Part shown: positions 37,401-47,076 of the stretch, piece after piece
Layout: each line of letters opens with the position of its first letter
Position numbering within the stretch: the stretch's first letter is position 1
Assembly: GCA_026182355.1 (NCBI GenBank)
Contig: JAPFBL010000002.1
Span: 248,001 to 312,000 of the forward strand
Direction: 5' to 3'
Origin: Hermatobates lingyangjiaoensis
Lineage: Eukaryota > Arthropoda > Insecta > Hemiptera > Hermatobatidae
Length of the DNA: 64,000 nt
Notes under the pieces: model-generated
The model's database searches: none
Seen by the model: only the letters and a program-made list of their open reading frames with translations
Told to the model about the DNA's origin: nothing
Translations under genes and position numbers: made by a program

Positions 37401-38506
37401 TATATTTTCAGATCCATTGACAGTTAATTTATTTAATTGATTTATAATTAATGTGCCTATCTTAAGAAATGTCTCAAACTCTATTGAAAGAAAAATTGTA
37501 ACCAATTAAATGATTTCATTTATTTTAATATGGCTATATCTATGTGTCAACTACAATGGAATTGTAATGACTGTTACAGCAGGAAATACAAGTTCCTGCA
37601 GATGAAAATTCATAGATGTCCACTTAAGTAAAATATTTCCCCTTCCAATATTCTAGTTCTTGAAATTTGTTATCATATAAATTCATATTGAGACTATGTT
37701 TCATTGGATTTGTACAGTTTCTGGAAAGACAAGAAGAGCTGATTGAAATTGGTACTAGTTTTGATATAGAAAACAATTAAGTCCAAACGAAAAAATAGAA
37801 CAACATTACTTATAAATAAAAAATTCAAAACGTGTGTGAAAATGCACAACAATTTTATCTTTTTAGAATTACTATCATTGGTGACATTTTATTCAACTTT
37901 TTCTATGTAATTTTTCCAAAACATTTTTTACTACACAAAAAATGACCTGAGTTGTAAAGGACTTTTCAGGAAGGCTTCAATAGTATGAGTACAATAACAG
38001 CACCCACTATAATTGACTGAAACCATTTTTTGCAATCGTGTAATAATAAACATCCTCATAATAATTAATACACAATAAGAAAATACAGAAAAAAATTATT
38101 CGTCCAAACCGCATGGTGTAATCTGACAAATCATATTAAGAATCAGGATTCAGCAAAATCCTAATTCATCGATCTCCTAATATCAACTATAAAGGAATAC
38201 TTTGTCAATGTCGTTATTCTACAAATGGGATTAATTGTACAGTTAGTCGGAAAACGTAGGCGGAAAGTCATGTCAATACAATCCATATCAAACAAGGACG
38301 TAAGGAAAACCAGCTTAAGGAGGAATTTCATAGTGCTGCCAGTCGGGCTGTTTGACAGAATCGGTTTCATACGACGAATTTATCTTCTTATAGGATTATG
38401 TCCTTCACATTTAAAAACTATCTAAAGATGTAATAACAATGACTGACTAGAAGGAAAGAATGGAAAAGCGAAACAATAAAGACACGGTACTTTAATATTA
38501 GTCGGT
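37401..38506. other. Non-coding stretch
   Basis: AT-rich. A GC-richer segment at 38220-38370 keeps frames open on both strands (plus: MGLIVQLVGKRRRKVMSIQS) without recognisable content. Confidence 0.3.
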
Positions 38507-38783
38507 ATGAAACAAAGAAGTAATCAAAGTAGGATGGCATTCAGAGTATTCAAGGTTGCGCTGCCATTGGCCATCTCTACCCTCTACTCTCTACCATTGT
38601 CAGATAAGAATGACAGGGTCTTAGGTATCTCACACAACCTGCTGAGCAATGTCAATCATTACAACAGGAGACAATCTTCAAATGTTGAACAGCTTTTGAA
38701 ATCCCTTTAATTTTAACAATACGCTACTTTCAGCAAACTCATATTAATTATAACTACTAATAATTTTATTATTCCTAAAAAAT

Positions 38784-38787
<4 letters not shown>
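38507..38787 (+). repeat. 3' end of an interspersed element with coding remnant (copy 1)
   Basis: From 38583 this matches 61322-61526 almost base for base, including a shared peptide PLSDKNDRVLGISHNLLSNV and the end SSNVEQLLKSL and stop at 38710. A further 75 bp of common sequence follows, then a (CA)n run at the same point in both copies. The upstream parts differ. This layout, shared 3' end with coding C terminus and simple-repeat tail, suggests a 5'-truncated retroelement. The protein family is not recognised. Confidence 0.6.
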
Positions 38788-38825
<38 letters not shown>

Positions 38826-38831
38826 CACACA

Positions 38832-38908
<77 letters not shown>

Positions 38909-38909
38909 A

Positions 38910-38990
<81 letters not shown>

Positions 38991-38995
38991 ATATA
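38786..38995. repeat. Compound (CA)n(CT)n(TA)n microsatellite
   Basis: About 125 bp of interrupted CA repeats, then about 40 bp CT, then about 45 bp TA. It forms the tail of the repeat copy at 38507-38787. Confidence 0.95.
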
Positions 38996-39029
38996 ACAGA
39001 TTCAATGATATATCGACCGTTTGATAGAA

Positions 39030-39135
39030 TAAGTGTGTTCTCTAACCGGGGTTCGGTCAATTTTCCAGGATAAAAAATCAAACTCTCGTTGCCAACGTTT
39101 CGGTTTTATTTAAAACCTTTTTCATAGGCAGAAGT
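39030..39135 (-). repeat. Arm of ATCGGGGTTC-family foldback with GAAACG motif
   Basis: The plus strand has CCGGGGTTCGGTCAATTTTC and AAATCAAACTCTCG, matching the arms at 4427-4562. The minus strand has a GGTTTTAAATAAAACC hairpin followed by GAAACGTTGG, while the expected CTGANGA is decayed to CTATGAA. Confidence 0.5.
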
Positions 39136-40263
39136 AAGAATTTTTAAATAAAGAAAATGAAATTTACATTATTTAAAGGAACAACAATGTTAACCGGTTA
39201 ACATTTTGTTTTTTTAGTTGGAAACTAGCTAGTATCAATAAGAAAGAAAAAGTTTTGTACTAAAAACATAATTTAGTGTAGTCATATTCCAAGGATGTTA
39301 GGTATCTCAAAGCTTAAATATATTAGAAGTATTAGAAGAAACTATGATGCTTTCTATATCAAGGTGTAAGCAACAAGATTATACAATAATCAACTGATGT
39401 AGAACTCAATGTCTAAAGACAGTAGGAAATATAGGATGGAACTAAGATCTTTGGACCAAATAATTGAAGTTCTTCAAGGTGACATGATAGACGAATAAGC
39501 AAAGAGTCACGTCTCGTGTGGCTCTGATGAAGACTAGTTACTTGGTCGATAGATCTTTGTCCCTTTTCTGAATTCCTTACTGTGTTTTACACGCTGATGT
39601 ATACATGTATATATGTATTTCTACTTTACAGTCCGACTTTTGAAATTTGATTGTATTTACTTAAATAAAATCAAGGTTAATTCAATATACAAGATATCAC
39701 GAATAGAAGTATAACATTAACAACTGAACTAATGTTTAGTACTTATGTATTATAAGATTTAATTAATATATGATATACTAAATAACATTTTTAAAGTTTA
39801 TAAACTACTGAGAAAACCTTGATTCTATGTATGAAGTATTATTTGTTTTTTATATAATTGTTTTCAATTATTGCAATTTGCTCTAGTATGTAATTAAATA
39901 AACATGTCTCAAGGTAATGCATAAATATTTATTAGAAGACTTTGATTCTAAAAAATTATGTAGATTAGTTGAAGGGGCTGCCCAATGAGGCTGAAGTTAA
40001 TTTGGGATGTACTACATGGGGCACAGCGCAGTCACAACTTCCTTCCACATATACTAATTATAGTTGTTATCCGATAGACCTAAGTATTGTGATGTCATCT
40101 CCCAGTCTTGCGAATACAGTTTAAACCTTACATAATAGTCCTTCAATAGTGTATTTCTTCCGCCAAGGACAGAGACTCCACACATAAATAAACTTATCCA
40201 CCATGTTTACAATTTAGTAATATAAGTATATAATATGTCATGTGTATATAAGTAAAATACATA
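39136..40263. other. Non-coding stretch
   Basis: Holds one foldback element (39415-39600); otherwise no gene recognised. Confidence 0.35.
39415..39600. repeat. Degenerate palindromic cassette
   Basis: The left arm (ACTAAGATCTTTGGACCAAA) pairs with the right arm (TTGGTCGATAGATCTTTGTC), and GTAGGAAAT pairs with ATTCCTTAC. The right arm carries CTGATGA (39524-39530), but GAAA is changed to GATA. Confidence 0.5.
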
Positions 40264-40691
40264 TACACTCGACCCTCAAGTTTCAGTACTTCAGGAAACT
40301 ATACTTTCAAGTTTCCATACTTTTTTTCTTCCAAATAGCAGAAATTAGCATAAATTATCATCCGGGTATTGGTAATTCACAATGAGAACGGGAAAGACCG
40401 AATAGCGTATTTCGTTATCTTAAGCAAACTATACCTTTTTTTTTTTTTGTTAATTTTAAGTTTATTATATATTATTTATTTAAATTATAGGTAAAGGCAT
40501 ATGAAATTGAAGTAGCCTAGTCCTTCTAGAAAGTGTTAGTGGGGTTATATATATATGGTACGTCTTGGCATGCTGTCAACCACTAAGCCTAGCCTACCCA
40601 CCATTAGGCTACCAGTTACCAATGTTACCAATTTCCGGACTTTTCTGTTTCCGGTCTCTATTAGGATGGAAATTCGAGGGTCGAGTGTACT
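40264..40691. mobile_element. Pogo/Tigger-like short inverted-repeat element
   Basis: Left end TACACTCGACCCTCAAGTTT and right end GAAATTCGAGGGTCGAGTGT are inverted repeats of about 20 bp with one difference, of the CTCGACCCTCGAATTT type used by pogo/Tigger-like elements of the Tc1/mariner superfamily. TA dinucleotides lie at both borders. No transposase inside; a MITE-like deletion derivative of about 428 bp. Confidence 0.6.
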
Positions 40692-40737
40692 TAATCAATT
40701 GATTGAATAACGACCACGTTATTCAATTGATTATACA

Positions 40738-40872
40738 TATGAACAATATTTTTGAAATTGTTCAATACAAATACCTATTATAAACAGTAAAAATTTCATT
40801 TTGAAATTGAACCCGTCGATATAATATATGCCATAATAACATTTAAAAATTCATGAAAGTTAATCTGTTTAT
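40738..40872 (+). repeat. Left copy of a 130-bp direct repeat
   Basis: From ATGAACAATATTTTTGAAAT to AATCTGTTTATG this matches 41694-41821 with small gaps and substitutions. It is preceded by a hairpin (TCAATTGATTGAATAACG / CGTTATTCAATTGATT, 40694-40732). Confidence 0.7.
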
Positions 40873-41330
40873 GAATTTTTTGTTCCACTTAGCTCTTCAA
40901 TAGTTTTTCATACAAGAACGAAAAAAAGAAAGGACAATAATCAGAAACACAAATTACAATATAAAGGGGAGCGTGGCTCAACACCTGTTTGTTTTATCTA
41001 TGCTTACAGCCTGAGAAAACTGACCTTATTTTAATATCTACATAATTTTAATAAGCATTACCTGGCAAAAAGAAATATAAAAAAATAGATTAATAAGCTA
41101 ATTATGGCAAATAGTTAAGAAAAAGTAATTAAACAATTTCATTAGAAAATATAACATTGCCCCAATGTATGGCTTTAATTTAAACTATTCGAAGCAAATT
41201 GCATTGTTAAAATTATTTAGTAAAACACCGGAACTATATTAATCGTAAAAAGTTTATTCCTTGAAAACATTTGTGCAAGCCTGAACAATTGAATTTCCTC
41301 GTTATTCAATTGATTATATATATATATATA
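40873..41330. other. Non-coding stretch between direct repeat and palindrome
   Basis: AT-rich, no gene. At 41300-41320 GTTATTCAATTGATTATATA repeats the sequence at 40719-40735. Confidence 0.4.
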
Positions 41331-41602
41331 GTTCAATATAAACAAAGAAACATAGAGAAATCAGAAGAACACACTTACAGTCTCTAATTTTCGGTTTGAA
41401 CCGTCTTCAGGAGAGATAAGAGAGGGAAACCAAGCGCACTGGATCAGAGACGGTTGGAGACCCAACAGAGGGTCTCCAACCGTCTCTGAACCAGTGCGCT
41501 TGGTTTCCCTCTCTTATCTCTCCTGAAGACGGTTCAAACCGAAAATTAGAGACTGTAAGTGTGTTCTTCTGATTTCTCTATGTTTCTTTGTTTATATTGA
41601 AC
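41331..41602. repeat. Near-perfect palindrome with 133-bp arms
   Basis: The left arm 41331-41463 and right arm 41470-41602 are reverse complements with a single mismatch that I can see (GGATCAGAG versus CTCTGAACC), separated by a 6-bp spacer (AACAGA). Each arm has CTGAAGA followed by CGGTTCAAACC and GAAA (minus 41410-41389; plus 41523-41544), a hammerhead-like core with a GGT/ACC stem. (TA)n runs flank both sides. Confidence 0.85.
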
Positions 41603-41693
41603 TATATTTGTCCGTTTTGGATCGTATTTCGAACGAAAAAAAGTGTATATATATATATATTCATAGTCATATATAGTATATATATATATATAT

Positions 41694-41821
41694 ATGAACA
41701 ATATTTTTAAATTGTTCAACACAAATACCTATAAGTAAACAGTAAAAATTTCATTTGAAAATTATCGATATAATACATGTCATAATAGCATTATAAATTC
41801 ATAAAGGTAATCTGTTTAATT
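41694..41821 (+). repeat. Right copy of a 130-bp direct repeat
   Basis: Matches 40738-40872 (ATGAACAATATTTTTAAATT ... GGTAATCTGTTT). The two copies bracket the palindrome at 41331-41602. Confidence 0.7.
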
Positions 41822-42341
41822 GTATTATTTTATCATAATGATTATTACGAATAATATAAATCTCTAAGATAATATTATATTCTTTCTTTTACTTTTTATA
41901 TCCTTAACAAATATATACAATTAATATGTATTTGTTATAATATGTATAATTAATACATTTTCTTTAATATATAAAACAAATATGTGCTTTTTTAAAATGT
42001 AACTTTTTAACTTTCGTGGGTCTCTGTAGATTGGCAGGCTCTATAGACATACCAGAGGTTTCAATAATAATTAATTATTAGCTTTCGTAATAATAATTAA
42101 AAAAAAATCATTTTTACAAAATTTTCATGAAAAAAGTTATTTTACTTTCATTCCAAATGCGACTAATTTCATTTCTAAATGGCTACAAACTATTAAAATA
42201 TTAAGTTAAACTGGCTATATTTGAATTTTCAACTTTGATAATTACTTAAGTCAAATAATAAGTGTGTGAAAGAGAGAGAGAGTGGTTTCTGAGTTTTTAA
42301 TTTAAAAAATGTAACGCTTCCGAAGAATATTTGATTAGCAG
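41822..42341. other. Non-coding stretch
   Basis: Very AT-rich; nothing recognised. Confidence 0.4.
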
Positions 42342-42595
42342 TTGTGCAGTGAACAATTGTCTGACATAACCGTATGTGGGAAGCAGGAAGACATGCACTG
42401 CCTTCCCAATTATCAGACGACAGTGAGGACTGCATCTAAAAGAAACTCTCAAGTCGACTACGATCGTCAAGACGTGTTTCACTTGATTACGAGGCCGCCA
42501 ACCGAAATCCATTGGGCGTTTAGTAATGGAGAACTGTATCTTCCTGGCCTCCATTTAAGCAGTGATAATCAACGTCCTTCGACTCAACCAGAACA
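42342..42595 (+). CDS. Candidate internal exon, unidentified
   Basis: A balanced-composition segment bounded by TTGATTAGCAG and ACA|GTAAGATTG. The frame is closed just upstream by a TAG inside the presumed intron and stays open for 84 codons, through CSEQLSDITVCGKQEDMHCL, QVDYDRQDVFHLITRPPTEI and HWAFSNGELYLPGLHLSS. A stop (TAA) overlaps the donor, so splicing there would be required to continue. No domain recognised. The minus strand also has open frames, so the strand is not certain. Confidence 0.38.
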
Positions 42596-43019
42596 GTAAG
42601 ATTGATCACGTCATTTCGTATGGATAAGACAACTTCTTTGTTCTATATTTATAGTCACCAATTACTATATCTGTTGCGGTTCATTATTACTTCTTAGCTA
42701 TTTTTGAAGAACATATTACTCTGACATAAAAACTCTAGTCTATCCAATATGGAGCGGTACAATTAAAATACAAAGAAGTGTATGTTTGGCATTTGGACGA
42801 CTAAAAAAACTACGTAAATAAGTGGACTTACTTTTATTTAATTAAAACAATAAAAACTTCTCATGAAAAAGCATAAATGTAGAAATGAAATACTATTTAA
42901 AAAAAAATAGAGGTGATCACAAAATTAGAAAATTATCTACCGTTTCTATTTGCATATCTCCAATAAACACACTTATTACTTTAATTTCTTGACCTATTGT
43001 TCCTTCATCTCCTTCTCCC
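42596..43019. other. Non-coding stretch
   Basis: AT-rich; nothing recognised. Confidence 0.4.
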
Positions 43020-43400
43020 AATCTTTTCTCATAGACAATAAACCCCCAGGAGTGTAACCCATTCATCTGTGGGCTCAAGGAGTTCCGGATGCCGAGGGTG
43101 CCTGACCAGCTCGCTTCTCAACCCTCTTTCTCAGTTCGCTCCACCAAACTGCAACCAGCGCTATCCTAGTTCTAAGGCTCATGTACCTCCAAAAACTGTG
43201 TTTACAGACTGGAGTGTACTTGCTGTTATTCATTCGATGTAGGCCTGTTCTCTACCATTCACAACTTCCGTATGAAAGGTCATAGAGCTTCCGTTAACAA
43301 CCACTTCAATTTACTTTTTCCCCCACGGTAACTCCCATCATTTTCAATGAATGCTGCAGACTACAGATTCTGCGATAGATCTTCACTGACGACAGTTACG
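43020..43400 (+). mobile_element. Penelope-like element remnant, same family as 31010-31690
   Basis: The plus strand encodes KNCVYRLECTCCYSFDVGL and FRMKGHRASVNNHFNLLFPP, then in a shifted frame SFSMNAADYRFCDR. These align with the GIY-YIG part of the copy at 31010-31690 (VYHLDCTQCDAFYVGL ... SFNECFRVRY). Upstream (43050-43190) is frameshifted coding debris. The second motif half has lost its usual Tyr (DVG), so it is catalytically dead as well as broken. Confidence 0.65.
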
Positions 43401-44400
43401 TAACCCTCATCGTACTTTTTAAGCGTCTTATCGTACAAGGTTTTCGTGTAGATTTTTTTTTAGATTCCGGCAATTAATGTAATGATTGGTGTATAGGGCA
43501 ATTCCTAATTTTTTTCCGTTCTGATACCAAATACAATTCCGATTCCTTAATAGAGAATGCCATGTAAAGTAATCATTGTAATAAATCCAATTTAATTGTA
43601 ATAAATATTTATTTCATAATCCAATGCTCTTTGATATTTATGATTCTCAGTTATTAAAGTAGAAAATGTTTTAAACTTTCGATGCTTTCCCTGAGTTTTT
43701 CTCTAGAATTCTTGCATGTATTGGTTGGAGCTAAAGTTACAGTCCGTGTTATCATCCTCATCCTCAGTGTGTACTTTTTCATCAAATTTATATCTTATAA
43801 CTTTATATCTAAATAATCAATGTTTTTAAATTTTCATGCTGGTTGCCTCATCGTCCAGAAAAGTTGATTTGTATCACAGGTCTAAATACGTTGCCACAAA
43901 CAGATTTTCGTTTGTTAAAATATGCAGGAAATCTAGAGCTGGCAGAAGTTTTCCAAGCTGATCAAGTTGAATGTAGTCCGCTGAACAGTTCCTTTGCTTC
44001 ACGTTTCTCAAAGAATTTACAAAATAACTTTTGTCTTTGGAATAATTGAAGCCCCCCTTACACTTAAATAATTGGTGGAATCCACAAAGTATGCATGTGA
44101 CGGAATGAGCAAACTTATTGAGCTTATCTTTGAAGTAATTAATTAACTTCTTATACATCATATTAACTATGTCATAAAATGTTCTAGGACGTTTTATTAT
44201 AAATTTTGATAGTGTTATTCCCACTTCAAACAAATAGAAGTATTATTATTACAGTTCAAATAACTTAAAAATTTAATAGAAACGTAATGAAAGAAACGGA
44301 AATCTAGGGTATTTATTTCACGATGCGATTCCGATTCCTCCAAAAATACACGATTCATACGATTAACGATTCCGATTAATCGTCCCGACACTAATAATAA
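43401..44400. other. Non-coding stretch with CGATTCCGATT repeats at both ends
   Basis: GTGTATAGGGCAATTCCTAA and CAATTCCGATTCC occur at 43485-43555, and GCGATTCCGATTCCTCC ... CGATTAATCGTCCCGACAC at 44320-44392. The facing sequences suggest the decayed ends of a non-autonomous DNA transposon of about 0.9 kb. The frames at 43843-44233 between them are unassigned. Confidence 0.3.
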
Positions 44401-45568
44401 TCATAGTTTTTCCAAGTATAACTATTTATTTATGGTTTATACCAAAGCTAGCATACGAAATCTGACGATGGGTTTCATAAACAAAAATTTCAATGTGAAT
44501 GTAGTAAAGATCAATAACTACCTATTTGATCCTTGAAATTTGGAGAAATCTATGTAAACAGCCTATGAAAAAAGTATATCTACTAATTAAAATGTCTATT
44601 TTAATTGATCTTACGTTGAACATGTTAAAAAGATAATAGAAGCAAAGTAAATACTAGTAAATGTTTAGTCACAAAACGCAGTTCGAATATAATATATTGT
44701 CATACTGAATTACAGTTACGATATTAATTAATTTTTTTCGCCCATTAACGAAAATGATGGTCACATTAGTACACATCTTCGTAATGTAATTTTTTTTAAT
44801 GCAATTACCAATTTTAAGATATTTGATGATTAATGATTGGATTATTAATCTGAGTAAATATCTAGATAATATTGGAATATTATACAAATTGTGTTTCAGT
44901 ATTGTGTGACAGAAGTTTAACTATGTCTTCAAAGGTATTCTAAAAGATGTGATTTGCCATTTTTAAAACCACAATAGGAGTTTATTGCGGATGGCACGTA
45001 CAGAATCGCGATCGATCAGACATGAGACACGTTCTCAAAGTCAGATGACTGTTCTTGACGCCCTCATCTAACATGACAAACCAATCGTCTCAGGTCAAGA
45101 TTACTTCAGCAGTGGACAGCAGTATATTTGCGGCCCGTTGTCAGTTTCCCTCCGAGTCGTGGGCAGACATAAAATATTCATTTAATATTTAACTGACGTG
45201 GAATTCAACCATGAGATCATCACTACAAATGAGCACATAGTATTATACCAAACTCTACTTTACAACAGCAAAATTTGGTAAATAACACCCATACTACATA
45301 AGTAACATTAAACAATAACCTTGAGAAAAAATGTTTGTTGTATTTGTGGATTTAGCGATGAAGAGATTATTAAATGCTCTATTGAATATGTGATACGTAT
45401 GTATACATATCTTAGACCAACAAATAAAAAAAGAAGCATAGAGGATTGCTTTTTTAGAGCAAAATAACAAGCTTTTTCACATTAATAGCAAATTTCATAG
45501 CTGAATAGAGGGGGACGTCTAATCTCTGAGAGGTTTACGTCTCAATTTTAACTCTTACGTCTCGTTTT
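44401..45568. other. Non-coding stretch
   Basis: A GC-richer patch at 44990-45180 has no open frame of note. Nothing else recognised. Confidence 0.35.
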
Positions 45569-45651
45569 GTAACTCTGAATTACAAAACTGTTTTGTATTC
45601 AGACCTTGGAAACTATTTACTCCAAGGAGGAAGCATAATTTTATTATTTTA
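45569..45651 (+). repeat. Exact 83-bp duplication, copy 1
   Basis: GTAACTCTGAATTACAAAAC through ATAATTTTATTATTTTA is identical to 46994-47076. Sequence outside differs. Confidence 0.85.
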
Positions 45652-46993
45652 TTGATGATTATAATAATCAATATTATTATAATCATCATAATCTATTACA
45701 ATTAGTATGAGGTTACCCCAAAAGTTGATGTAACTTTTTAACAAGTTACAATCTTTGAAAATGTGTAATAATGACACCTTCTTCTGCAAATATATTTTTA
45801 ATTCAAAATTGTTTTATTCATTTAGAACCTTGATATAAATAAAATTATAAATAAATACAAATGATATTTAATTTCAAAATCCATTACTGTAAAATGTTTC
45901 AAAAAATAAACATTCAGCGCTGAAAAAAAATTCAAAATTAAACTGACCTGAAATATAAAAAAAAAGCTTTCCTCAAGGAAGTAAACATTGTTATTTAAAA
46001 AATTGTTTGACAATATTTTGTATGACGCCCTCATGTGGTTTACTTCATCACAGTAGAACATCACTTTCAGTTTTAGTTCAACCTATCATACATAATACGA
46101 CGACCGTTTAAACAACAGCATGCCATTCAGAAATGTGAATAAGATTTCCAATCAGAACGAGTCGTATTCATCAGAGTCTCACACGTACTGTATGAGCGAT
46201 TTCATTTTCAGTGAGAGTGAGACTCCGAATAGAGTCAACCACTTGTTTTGGTTACGAGACTTTAATTTATGAATTTCTTATTGATTTCATGTTGATTTTG
46301 ATTTCACATGTTTACTATAAAATATTGTTTACGTAATATTATAAATCTTCACCCATAACATATTTTATTAACTGTTTCTCTTCGTTTATATTCATGCATT
46401 ATAAGAGTTATACAATTTGGTCCTTAATTATATCTTCGTTTCGATTTAGATGTTTTATACATAAACAAAATCTCCCTAACGAAGTTTTATAAACGATTAG
46501 TACAAATTGAACTGCCAATAAATTTGACAAATAATTATTAAATTTACATTAAATCAATCATTTAAGTATTATATAGGATAGTATTAGTATTATGTTCTAT
46601 AATATTTATTGCTGCGATAAAAGACAATACGAAAAATTATATATAATTATATATTTTGCTCAGGGTACCTTAAGAGATGTAACTTACGTTAAGTGTTACG
46701 AAAAATATAAAAATGTTGGGAGATGCTGCAAATAGAATGAACCCTGTTGATCGTTCATTAATAAATTTGAATAGAAATAGTGTAAAGTTTGAGATATTTT
46801 ACTCTACTTTAGAATTTTGCCCGTAATTTAATTCATAAGGATGAAATTATGACACATAAATAGCGCTATTCGAAAACAATGAATTTTGATCTTAACCAAT
46901 ATTACTTATGCATCTTTTTTCTACGTTTCTTAGAAGACCATTTAACAGCTCATAAAATAGTTCAAGGAAACAAAAAAATAAAAATCCTAGAAG
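45652..46993. other. Non-coding stretch
   Basis: AT-rich. At 45652-45690 ATAATAATCAATATTATTAT forms a small hairpin. No gene recognised. Confidence 0.35.
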
Positions 46994-47076
46994 GTAACTC
47001 TGAATTACAAAACTGTTTTGTATTCAGACCTTGGAAACTATTTACTCCAAGGAGGAAGCATAATTTTATTATTTTA
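46994..47076 (+). repeat. Exact 83-bp duplication, copy 2, inside an open frame
   Basis: Identical to 45569-45651. Here it lies in a 109-codon plus-strand frame (46879-47208) and contributes NSELQNCFVFRPWKLFTPRR. That frame has no recognised domain. Confidence 0.85.

Noticed and set aside
38713..38910. Long Cys-Val dipeptide frame
   Set aside because: Pure translation of the (CA)n microsatellite.
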